Of a stretch of 64,000 nucleotides of DNA, positions 38,230-44,523 are shown piece after piece. Each line of letters opens with the position of its first letter. The stretch's first letter is position 1. The position numbers and the translations under genes were made by a program. The notes beneath the pieces are model-generated. The model saw only the letters and a list, made by a program, of their open reading frames with translations, ran no database searches and was not told the origin of the DNA. The DNA is from Halobaculum magnesiiphilum (lineage in GTDB: Archaea; Halobacteriota; Halobacteria; Halobacteriales; Haloferacaceae): contig NZ_CP081958.1 in the NCBI RefSeq assembly GCF_019823105.1, positions 682,001-746,000 of the forward strand. The letters run 5' to 3'.

Positions 38230-38647
38230 CCCCGACGAGACGACCGAGAACCGCATCATGCACATCCGGTTCGCCACGGGCAATGCTGACCGCGTCGAGG
38301 AGGCGCTGGCGGCACTCGACCGTGGCGATGAGCCGGTTCCCTACCTCGAGCGCGTCTACCGTGACGTCGACAACCTCCACCGGGTGACGCGACCGAAGAA
38401 TCTGGAGCTCCTCCGCGTCCTCGCGAGCGAACAACCGGAGAGCATCCGGGAGACAGCGCGCCTCGTCGACCGTGATGTCCGGCAGGTTCACCGGAACCTG
38501 GAAGAGTTGGAGGAGCTGGACCTGATCAGCTTCGAGAGCGAGGGACCGGGGAAGCCGAAGCGGCCGCACGTGTGGTACGACGAGATCGCCGTTGAACTCC
38601 CGCTGACCGCCGGCGACGGAGCGAACGAAGACTCTGTCGAGGCGTAG
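38210..38647 (+). CDS. HVO_A0114-type winged-helix protein, TumA-like antitoxin
   Basis: 145 residues. MHIRFATGNADRVEEALAAL then LLRVLASEQPESIRETARLVDRDVRQVHRNLEELEELDLI, the helix-turn-helix region. Same order and overlap as the pair at 25446-26215. Likely binds the CAACAC repeat upstream as autorepressor. Confidence 0.75.
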   Translation: MTNPGTDPDETTENRIMHIRFATGNADRVEEALAALDRGDEPVPYLERVYRDVDNLHRVTRPKNLELLRVLASEQPESIRETARLVDRDVRQVHRNLEELEELDLISFESEGPGKPKRPHVWYDEIAVELPLTAGDGANEDSVEA

Positions 38648-38998
38648 GCTACGCCGGCGGCCGCCAGTCGTCGAGTTCATCGAGCGTCCAGTCCCTGCAC
38701 AGCCGGTTCTCGTTGATCGAGGATAGCCATCTCCTCGAAGAGAGTGAAATACTCCCCGCGGTACACGGCGGGGCTTCCCAGACGGTTGGAATACCAGTTG
38801 GTTCGTGTACAGCGAGGACCCCCAAACCACGACAGCGGTATCGACCACACCACCGTGCTACACGATTTCCCTGAATACCTACCTACCCAGCAACGGGAAT
38901 CGACTCCCCAGCCCGGCCACCCGTCCGCCGATCGGCTGGGGCAGACTCCGACCGACCGCCACGTACTATCGGGAGCGCCCGTATGTTCGACCCAGGAG
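38648..38998. other. Intergenic with a transposon-end-like hairpin
   Basis: 351 bases. CCCCGC ... GCGGGG hairpin at about 38755-38778, followed by GCTTCCCAGACGG, resembles the right end of IS1341-type elements; nothing of a transposase remains. Otherwise no gene is apparent; the GtrA-like gene downstream probably starts at 38999 rather than in this part. Confidence 0.4.
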
Positions 38999-39421
38999 AT
39001 GCTCCGGACGGTGCTTCGCCACGTCGAGAGTGGCCCGCTCTCGCGTCAGCTCCGACGGTTCGTTATCGTCGGGACCATCGCGGCCGGAGTCCAGATGGCC
39101 TTGCTCTGGTTGTTCGTCGAGACTGCTGGAGTGCATTATCTGATCGGGGCAGTAGTCGCGATCGAGATCACGATCGTCCTCTCGTATGTCCTGAACAATG
39201 CGTGGACGTTTCGGCGGATGCAGAACTCGGGAGTGGGCGGATATGTGGTGGGCCTGCTCAAGACGAATCTCGTTCGTGGAACGGCGATTCCGATCCAACT
39301 CGTGGTGCTGTACCTGCTCGTTGACTGGCAGCAGGTCCCGTATTTGCTGGCCAACGCGGTTGCCATCGTGTTCAGCGGGCTCTATCGGTACGTGCTCGAT
39401 GTTCAGTGGACCTGGGGATGA
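38999..39421 (+). CDS. GtrA-like membrane protein
   Basis: 140 residues with four hydrophobic segments (FVIVGTIAAGVQMALLWLF, YLIGAVVAIEITIVLSYVL, PIQLVVLYLLV, YLLANAVAIVFSGLYRYVL) and the FRRMQ/NNAWTF motif of the GtrA family, which are thought to help move lipid-linked sugars across the membrane. Isolated from other glycan genes. Confidence 0.75.
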   Translation: MLRTVLRHVESGPLSRQLRRFVIVGTIAAGVQMALLWLFVETAGVHYLIGAVVAIEITIVLSYVLNNAWTFRRMQNSGVGGYVVGLLKTNLVRGTAIPIQLVVLYLLVDWQQVPYLLANAVAIVFSGLYRYVLDVQWTWG

Positions 39422-39770
39422 CATCTTCACTGGCTAATTCGCCAACCGAGTAGGACCGATCCCGCAAATAGTCGATAACCCGTAGCTCCGCTTCCCTCAT
39501 AGATTCCAATTTCACCGATGTATTTATACGTATATCGGTGAGTGTGGAATTCAGACCCTTGGCGCTCAGATCGGGTCGTCAAATGGTGAGGCGTTTGTAC
39601 AAACGTATTCGGGGAGGCAATTCGATCTGCGAGTCCGAACTACTCGAGAGTGATTAGATATATGTGGTACTTAGTAACACACACTGACTAATTTTAATAC
39701 AATTGCCACGATATTCCAGGCTGACGTCCGATACACCCCTCAAACCGAGAGAATTCAACACGATGATGAT
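39422..39770. promoter_or_regulatory. AT-rich leader of the RNA array
   Basis: 349 bases without a gene, richer in A and T than what follows. TATA-like words ATTTTAATAC (39691-39700) and TTAGATATATG (39653-39663) lie 70-120 bases before the first long hairpin at 39771 and are candidate promoters for the array. Confidence 0.4.
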
Positions 39771-39833
39771 CACTCGCCTCACCCCGCGGCGTGCTCGTTC
39801 TCGCTTAGCCGCGGGTCCCGTGTTCGGCGAGTG
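39771..39833 (+). ncRNA. Candidate Y-RNA-like hairpin 1
   Basis: Two stacked perfect 8-bp helices: CACTCGCC (39771-39778) with GGCGAGTG (39826-39833), and CCCGCGGC (39783-39790) with GCCGCGGG (39808-39815). An internal loop of 4 and 10 bases separates them and the end loop is 17 bases. Terminal stem, asymmetric internal loop and large loop are the plan of Y RNAs that Ro60 binds. First structured element of the array. Expression is not known. Confidence 0.5.
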
Positions 39834-39870
39834 CCTACAAGATCAGCGTGCGAAGAGCCCGGGCGCAAAC

Positions 39871-39919
39871 CGCCGGATCCACGTCGACTTCGAATACGAG
39901 AGTTCGACGCAATCCGGCG
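39871..39919 (+). ncRNA. Candidate Y-RNA-like hairpin 2
   Basis: Two helices again: CGCCGGAT (39871-39878) with ATCCGGCG (39912-39919), and CGTCGA (39882-39887) with TCGACG (39904-39909). The internal loop has 3 and 2 bases and the terminal loop 16. Same architecture as hairpin 1 with a different sequence. Confidence 0.48.
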
Positions 39920-40007
39920 ACGGCCGGACACTCTCACCCGCATAACTCGGCCCCCATACGGACTACCCGTCACGGGTCGGGGAACACGGGATTGCCGCCT
40001 GCCTGTG

Positions 40008-40047
40008 CCCGGTACTCGCTCAGGACACAGCCTGATGCGAGTGCGGG
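40008..40047 (+). ncRNA. Candidate Y-RNA-like hairpin 3
   Basis: ACTCGCTCAGG (40014-40024) pairs with CCTGA-T-GCGAGT (40031-40042), 11 bp with one bulged T; CCCG (40008-40011) with CGGG (40044-40047) extends the stem past a small internal loop. A bulged long stem is the feature Ro60 recognises in Y RNA. Smaller hairpins follow at 40097-40112 and 40144-40162. Confidence 0.45.
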
Positions 40048-40170
40048 ATGCCAGGCTCGCGGCTGCTTGGTTTCCGTTCGTCCCGATACAGGAGCGAGCG
40101 GACTCCGTCCGCGCTGAGCGTACGGAAGTCGTTAGCCAACAGCCCCGCAGCGAGAGCTGCGGCTACGTCG

Positions 40171-40246
40171 AGCCCCGGAGTCTCCGCTGGCGAGGGACGC
40201 CGGACTTTGAATCCGGAGGTCGCCGGTTCGATTCCGGCCGGGGCGA
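40171..40246 (+). tRNA. tRNA-Gln(TTG)-like
   Basis: Cloverleaf: acceptor AGCCCCG / CGGGGCG, where pair 1-72 is an A-G mismatch; D arm GTCT / GGAC; anticodon stem CCGGA / TCCGG with loop CTTTGAA, so anticodon TTG; T arm GCCGG-TTCGATT-CCGGC. No encoded CCA, as usual in archaea. The open first pair is unusual; could be a functional tRNA or a tRNA-like decoy. Confidence 0.78.
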
Positions 40247-40249
40247 CAT

Positions 40250-40323
40250 GCCGACGTGGTGTAATCCGGCGAGCATACGGTCCTGTCACGGCCGTGATCC
40301 GGGTTCAAATCCCGGCGTCGGCG
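40250..40323 (+). tRNA. tRNA-Asp(GTC)
   Basis: All helices pair: acceptor GCCGACG / CGTCGGC, D stem GTGT / ATAC, anticodon stem CGGTC / GGCCG with loop CTGTCAC (anticodon GTC), T arm CCGGG-TTCAAAT-CCCGG. Resembles a regular haloarchaeal tRNA-Asp. Three bases after the Gln-like element. Confidence 0.85.
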
Positions 40324-40361
40324 TGGATGCGTGGCGTGGCCACGTGGGGATACCCATCGAG

Positions 40362-40432
40362 GTAGGCAGCCCGTTGGTGCGATCAGCTAGATCGTTCCGA
40401 CGATGCTGGGCCCAGCAGGGTCTGCAACCTAC
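40362..40432 (+). ncRNA. tRNA-sized structured element without T loop
   Basis: 71 bases closed by GTAGG (40362-40366) with CCTAC (40428-40432) and CAGCCC (40367-40372) with GGG-T-CTG (40418-40424). Inside are two hairpins, CGATC-AGCTA-GATCG (40380-40394) and GCTGG / CCAGC (40405-40416). Size and three-way shape resemble a tRNA, but TTCRA and a recognisable anticodon loop are missing. Confidence 0.4.
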
Positions 40433-40574
40433 ATGAGCCGGTGTGGTATTCCAGGGAACACCCGAAGTACGCCCCCGCGATGAGACGCGCAACCACAACT
40501 ACTCGGTCGCGGTTGCACAGTTGGAAACAGTCGTACAGATAGCGAATCAGCTGCCGAACGCTCGGCAGTCCAGT

Positions 40575-40647
40575 AAGCCGATGGTCCAGCGGACGACGAT
40601 CTGTGCTTTAGGCGCACAGGACCGAGGTTCGAATCCTCGTCGGCTCA
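40575..40647 (+). tRNA. tRNA-like element, anticodon TAG, short variable arm
   Basis: Acceptor AAGCCGA / TCGGCTC with an A-C mismatch at 1-72; very short D arm GTC-CAGCG-GAC; anticodon stem TGTGC / GCACA with loop TTTAGGC (anticodon TAG, Leu); T arm CGAGG-TTCGAAT-CCTCG. True tRNA-Leu has a long variable arm, which is lacking here. Thus a chimeric or degenerate tRNA. Confidence 0.6.
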
Positions 40648-40649
40648 CT

Positions 40650-40760
40650 GTGCCACGACTGGGTATTGGGGAACCCAGCGGCCTGCTATGCCGTGGCCGT
40701 CTATGTTCGGCCTCCCGGTTCGAATCCGGGCTGGAGCATTCTCCAACAGTCCGAGACCCC
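40650..40760 (+). ncRNA. tRNA-like fragment with T arm and no 5' acceptor strand
   Basis: T arm CCCGG-TTCGAAT-CCGGG (40714-40730) followed by CTGGAGC-A, but no matching GCTCCAG upstream. A hairpin CTGGG ... CCCAG (about 40659-40678) and GGCCG ... CGGCC (about 40695-40712) precede it. TGGAG-CATT-CTCCA just after the T arm could instead form a terminal hairpin. Confidence 0.4.
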
Positions 40761-40843
40761 CTCACTTCCAGCCGACGAGACTGAGGGACGGACAGCTGTG
40801 GAGAACTGACAGATGCCCATGAGTGAGTTCCGAATTGTGGTGC

Positions 40844-40914
40844 TGCGGGATAGGGTAATGGCAGTCCACGGGGCTCATATCCCCGAGGCCCAGGTTCGAC
40901 TCCTGGTCCCGCAA
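40844..40914 (+). tRNA. tRNA-Met(CAT), initiator-like
   Basis: Acceptor TGCGGGA / TCCCGCA, short D arm, anticodon stem CGGGG / CCCCG with loop CTCATAT (anticodon CAT), T arm CCAGG-TTCGACT-CCTGG. Consecutive G-C pairs flanking the anticodon are a mark of initiator tRNAs, and the acceptor resembles that of haloarchaeal initiators apart from the first pair (T-A here). Lies 12 bases before a protein gene. Confidence 0.78.
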
Positions 40915-40926
40915 TGGAGGACAACA

Positions 40927-41331
40927 ATGGGACTATTCGATACAGTCGAACTCTACGACGACGTCCACCTACCGGAGTACCCCGAAAGGATGACTCCTGC
41001 CGAGGACGTCGACTGGCAGACGAAAGGCATCGATCGACCGACCATGACCACATTTCGGATTACGGCGGACGGTCGGCTCCTCGAAGAGGAGTGGCACACC
41101 GAAGCGGTCCCGCCAGAAGACCGACCATACGCGAGCCGTGACGACGTCGACGAGGACGATTTTCGCTACATGGCCGGTAGTCTGAATCGAGTCCACGACG
41201 GCTGGATCGAACGAGACGACTACCACGGCCGCTTCAAGCTCAAACACTCCTTCGAGGATCTCGATACACTCGTCACGTATCAAGTGACGTTCACGCACGG
41301 GCAACTCGAGGGCTTCGAGCGCTTGCAATAA
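40927..41331 (+). CDS. Hypothetical protein embedded in the RNA array
   Basis: 134 residues from ATG 40927; the longer frame from 40813 includes the tRNA-Met and is rejected. MGLFDTVELYDDVHLPEYPER resembles small phage-type proteins that begin MGxFDT. Acidic, no membrane segment, function unknown. The only protein gene inside the array, read in the same direction as Ro60. Confidence 0.65.
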   Translation: MGLFDTVELYDDVHLPEYPERMTPAEDVDWQTKGIDRPTMTTFRITADGRLLEEEWHTEAVPPEDRPYASRDDVDEDDFRYMAGSLNRVHDGWIERDDYHGRFKLKHSFEDLDTLVTYQVTFTHGQLEGFERLQ

Positions 41332-41378
41332 TCCGTGCGTGTCCGCCGCACCTCAGCGCTTGATTTCGTCCCTACTGC

Positions 41379-41454
41379 GCTCCCGGAGTCTCCGTTGGCG
41401 AGAGACGCCAGTTTTTCAAACTGGAGGCCAGGGGTTCGATTCCCCTCGGGAGCA
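41379..41454 (+). tRNA. tRNA-Glu(TTC)
   Basis: Acceptor GCTCCCG / CGGGAGC fully paired, D stem GTCT / AGAC, anticodon stem CCAGT / ACTGG with loop TTTTCAA (anticodon TTC), T arm AGGGG-TTCGATT-CCCCT. Body closely resembles the Gln-like element at 40171 (same GAGTCTCCG D-arm start), so the two may be duplicates. Confidence 0.85.
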
Positions 41455-41559
41455 CTCGGGGGGCTGGCTCTGACAGCGTTTTCCCGTGTCTGACATAGCT
41501 GGCAGCCACGGATCCGTGACGCTGTCACGGTCGGCTTTCCCCAAGCGTGTGGTCGTCCA

Positions 41560-41620
41560 GGTGGTGCGTTCCTTCAGCCCGCAAAGCACACCAACGGGAG
41601 TCATAGCCCGTCGCACCACC
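41560..41620 (+). ncRNA. 61-base element with 9-bp closing stem
   Basis: GGTGGTGCG (41560-41568) pairs perfectly with CGCACCACC (41612-41620). Inside, ACGGG and CCCGT (about 41594-41611) form a second hairpin with loop AGTCATAG. No T loop. Its 3' strand overlaps the 5' acceptor strand of the next tRNA-like element, so the two folds compete. Confidence 0.4.
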
Positions 41621-41702
41621 GGTTGCCCGACCGCACGTGGCGACCGTCGAGTCGGAGCGTTGCTTCGCTAGGAACTCGCAGGTTCAAATCCTGTCGGTGG
41701 CG
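41615..41702 (+). tRNA. tRNA-like element, class II size (88 bases)
   Basis: Acceptor ACCACCG / CGGTGGC with an A-C first pair; T arm GCAGG-TTCAAAT-CCTGT. Between lies enough for a D arm, anticodon arm and long variable arm as in tRNA-Ser/Leu, but the anticodon stem is not clear (CCG ... CGG around TCGAGT). Treated as tRNA-like. Confidence 0.45.
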
Positions 41703-41805
41703 CAGTCCATCGAGAACATCCCGGACAAAGAGCGTACGAGAGGACGCTCGACACCGGTTCCGCTCCGACAGTTTTCCGGTCGCCGTGTCGCCAGTGGCCG
41801 TCGAT

Positions 41806-41860
41806 CTGGAGCGTTATGTCGATGGCACTCTACGGGTTCGAATCCCGTCGTTCGCTCCAG
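41806..41860 (+). ncRNA. Minimal tRNA-like RNA: acceptor-type stem plus T arm
   Basis: CTGGAGCG (41806-41813) pairs perfectly with CGCTCCAG (41853-41860), enclosing a T arm ACGGG-TTCGAAT-CCCGT (41832-41848) and 18 unpaired bases where D and anticodon arms would be. Such a shortened acceptor/T-arm module recalls the tRNA-like domain of bacterial YrlA-type Y RNAs. Confidence 0.45.
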
Positions 41861-41879
41861 AAATTGTTCGGCCACTCGT

Positions 41880-42011
41880 GTTCCCGTAGCTCAGTCAGGA
41901 CAGAGCACCGTCAGAGCGAGACTCTGACGAGCCCTCCTTCGGGTCTTCGAACCTCACGAGGACACCGGCCTTCGAAGCCGGGTGTCGCACGTTCGAATCG
42001 TGCCGGGAACG
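41880..42011 (+). tRNA. tRNA-Arg(TCG)-like with 57-base insertion before the anticodon arm
   Basis: Acceptor GTTCCCG / CGGGAAC, D arm GCTC-AGTCAGGACA-GAGC, anticodon arm CCGGC-CTTCGAA-GCCGG (TCG), T arm GCACG-TTCGAAT-CGTGC. Removing 41908-41964 leaves a regular 75-base tRNA. The insert opens with a 7-bp hairpin CGTCAGA-GCGAGAC-TCTGACG. Archaeal introns are usually next to or in the anticodon loop, not between D and anticodon arms, so this is atypical. Confidence 0.65.
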
Positions 42012-42126
42012 TCCAGCCGAGCGATGCGAGGCTGGTTCGGGAAGTTTCTCTCCCGATACTCGCTGCTCACAGAGTGAGTGGGCAACATCGGTATCGGAGT
42101 CGCCTGTCGCGGCTCCAAGTGATAGG
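42012..42126 (+). ncRNA. Hairpin-rich leader of the Ro60 gene
   Basis: Successive stems: CCAGCC / GGCTGG (about 42013-42036), TCGGGA / TCCCGA (about 42036-42055), and GGAG-CGC / GCG-CTCC (about 42095-42116). No gene. Could be further Ro60 ligands or a structured 5' leader. Confidence 0.4.
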
Positions 42127-43656
42127 ATGGAATTCAACACGCCAAAGCAAACGGTCGCGGAGGCAACGCGGACCACCAACTACGAAGGTGGGGAAGCGTT
42201 CGAGCCTGCCGACCCCCGACTCGCACTGTACAAGCAGACGATCAACCAACTGCTGGAGGGCTCGTTCTACGAGACCGATGACGAACAACTCGCTGCTGTC
42301 GTTCGCCAGTTCGATGCCGCCGCAAACGAGGACCCGGAGTTCGTCCTGAAGCTCGCGGCCTATGCTCGCCAGGAGCTCTACTTGCGGGACATCCCACAAG
42401 TGCTACTCGTACTGGCAGCCAACGACGACCGATTCAAGGACGACTCCCCCGAGTCGCTCATCCGCGAATGGGCGCCGGCGATCATCAAGCGGATGGACGA
42501 GACGGCCACCGCGCTCGCGGTCCACGATCAGCTGTTCGGCGGGACTGCGCCGTGGCCGCTTCGACGCGGGATCGAGGACGCGCTGGTGGAGATGGCCGAC
42601 GCCTACACGCTGGGCAAGTACGACCTGTCGCGGCGCGAGGTGACGCTGCACGACGTCTTCAACCGCGTCCACCCCACGCCCGTCGACGCCGAGCAGGAAG
42701 CGCTCTTCGAGCGGTTCATGCGTGGTGGCCTTGACGACTATCCCGACGTCGACCCGTTGCCGGCGCCGAACACGTGGGAGACGGTTATCTCCGAGCGCGG
42801 CAACACCCAAGCCGCCTGGGAACTGCTCATCGAGGACGACGAGTACACGCTGCCCATCTTCGCGTCGATCCGGAACCTCCGGAACATGCTCGAAGCCGGC
42901 GTTCCGGAGGACACCGTCGTGGATCACCTCGACCTGGAGGCCGTCCGACACGCGCCGCTGTACCCGTTCCGGTACTACCAGGCCTACACCGCGCTGCAAG
43001 ACGCGGATGTCCAAGCACCGACGGTCGAGCAGTGGCTCGAAGACGCAATTGATGTCGCGGTCGAGACGGTGCCTGGCGGATTCGGCGATACCGTTGTCGC
43101 AGTCGACCTATCGGGATCGATGGATCATCCGCTGTCTGCGAACAGCACGCTCCGACTGAAGGAGATCGGTGCGTTGTTCGGTGCGATCCTGGCCGACCAG
43201 GGTGCTGACGTCGGCGGGTTCGGCGATGACTTCCAGACCGTTCCGATGCACGTCGACACGCCAGTCCTGCAGCGCCAATCGGCGGTGTTGGCGATCGACG
43301 AGGACGTCGGGAACTCGACGAACGGTTGGAAGGCTATCAGGCACCTCCACGACCGCGAGGATGCTGTTGAACGCATCATCGTCTTCACCGATATGCAGAT
43401 CTGGGACAATACGCCGTTCACAGCCCGCGATTCCCAAACAGTCAAAGACGCGTTCGATGCCTATCGGGACGAGGTGTCTGCGGACACCGCGCTGTATCTC
43501 GTCGATCTCGCGGCCTATGGCGACTTGGTGACACCAGAAGGCTACGAGAACGTCTACAACATCTCGGGGTGGTCGGAAAACGTCCTCTCGTTCCTCGAAC
43601 ACGCCGAGAATCCGAAGCAGGTCATTGATGAGATCGAGGCGTTCGAGCCGACCTAG
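42127..43656 (+). CDS. Ro60-like TROVE/vWA RNA-binding protein
   Basis: 509 residues, the length of Ro60/Rsr proteins. Residues about 20-310 read as the helical TROVE ring (LALYKQTINQLLEGSFYETDDEQL, FVLKLAAYARQELYLRDIPQVLLVLA), and 320-505 as a von Willebrand A domain with MIDAS motif D327-L-S-G-S331 and FTDMQIWD near 425. Ro60 binds Y RNA on its outer face and misfolded RNA ends in its pore; bacterial Rsr works with nucleases in RNA maturation and decay. Orthologues are rare in archaea as far as I know. It directly follows the tRNA and hairpin array, so its ligands are probably encoded there. Confidence 0.85.
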   Translation: MEFNTPKQTVAEATRTTNYEGGEAFEPADPRLALYKQTINQLLEGSFYETDDEQLAAVVRQFDAAANEDPEFVLKLAAYARQELYLRDIPQVLLVLAANDDRFKDDSPESLIREWAPAIIKRMDETATALAVHDQLFGGTAPWPLRRGIEDALVEMADAYTLGKYDLSRREVTLHDVFNRVHPTPVDAEQEALFERFMRGGLDDYPDVDPLPAPNTWETVISERGNTQAAWELLIEDDEYTLPIFASIRNLRNMLEAGVPEDTVVDHLDLEAVRHAPLYPFRYYQAYTALQDADVQAPTVEQWLEDAIDVAVETVPGGFGDTVVAVDLSGSMDHPLSANSTLRLKEIGALFGAILADQGADVGGFGDDFQTVPMHVDTPVLQRQSAVLAIDEDVGNSTNGWKAIRHLHDREDAVERIIVFTDMQIWDNTPFTARDSQTVKDAFDAYRDEVSADTALYLVDLAAYGDLVTPEGYENVYNISGWSENVLSFLEHAENPKQVIDEIEAFEPT

Positions 43657-43954
43657 CCCTGTCCGAATCTTTCTTTGAGAATGTGCGAGTGGTGGAGTTC
43701 GGAACCAAGCGGTCGTGCCACGATCGAGACGGGCGTTCGAACTGTCCCTCGCGCACTCTGAGTACAGTTGTGGAACATCTGGACCGTGAGACGCGCCTTA
43801 ACGGAGAGGATAATACAGTGTAGTAATTCGCGTGGGGCGTTGGTTCAGCCAGATTCATCCGTGTCAGACAGCACGGCCCAAAACCACTTCTGAGCCGTCC
43901 CGGAGAAATTCACGAATGCCACGACGAGTGTCTTGGGACGGACGAGACAGGTCT
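43657..43954. other. Intergenic, no gene seen
   Basis: 298 bases between Ro60 and a convergent regulator. No further tRNA-like element or T-loop sequence found. A transcription end for Ro60 should lie here. Confidence 0.4.
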
Positions 43955-44410
43955 TCAGGCGCTGGATGAAGACAGATCCGGGCGCGGCATCTCTTCGATG
44001 TCGCGGATGCGGTCTGTCTTCTCGACGGACTGGTACTGTCGTTTCCAGGCGTTTTCTGGGAACAGACCGTTCTTGTCGAACAGTTTGCGAGCTGGCTCAG
44101 TAAGTCGGTAGAACTTGAAGGGGTAGCCTCTGACACGGTTCCCTACTTCGAGTTCCACTTCCTCAACTACCCCCACATCCATCAGCGTCTTCAGATGCCG
44201 ACGGATCGCGTCGTCACTTAGTGGAGGATTCATATAATCCAGTTCCTCCACAGTGGGGAGTCCGTTCGGATGGCCGACAATGTCCGCAAGGATGTCGGCC
44301 CGCTTCGAATCGGTGGCTTTCTGCAGTGCCCTCCAGGTATTGAACTCCTCAGTATCCTCAGTAGGGGGGTCATCAGCCTGGGGCGGGACGTGGCTCATAT
44401 CCGTAGACAT
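43955..44410 (-). CDS. Winged-helix transcriptional regulator
   Basis: 151 residues from ATG 44410; the extension to 44521 is hydrophobic and covers the divergent promoter. RADILADIVGHPNGLPTVEELDYMNPPLSDDAIRRHLKTLMDVGVVEEVE is an ArsR/MarR-like winged helix. Divergent from 44524; may control it. Confidence 0.68.
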   Translation of the reverse strand: MSTDMSHVPPQADDPPTEDTEEFNTWRALQKATDSKRADILADIVGHPNGLPTVEELDYMNPPLSDDAIRRHLKTLMDVGVVEEVELEVGNRVRGYPFKFYRLTEPARKLFDKNGLFPENAWKRQYQSVEKTDRIRDIEEMPRPDLSSSSA

Positions 44411-44523
44411 GTTCCCGACCAGCATAAACACTTGCATCAGAATGAGGTCGGTAGCACAAATACTATCACAACTAATTGGACGGAGATACCATAATTGAAG
44501 TGGTGAACGGACAGTGGACACCT

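Noticed and set aside
40097-40162. Small hairpins GCGGAC/GTCCGC and CCGCAGC/GCTGCGG as separate RNAs
   Set aside because: Simple stems of this size arise often in GC-rich DNA; mentioned only as part of the array.
40020-41053. Minus-strand frames that include GFEPGSRP-like peptides
   Set aside because: These peptides are the translation of tRNA T loops in reverse; the region codes for RNAs.
39771-42126. CRISPR array
   Set aside because: The repeated pieces are T arms of tRNAs at irregular spacing, not identical direct repeats with even spacers.
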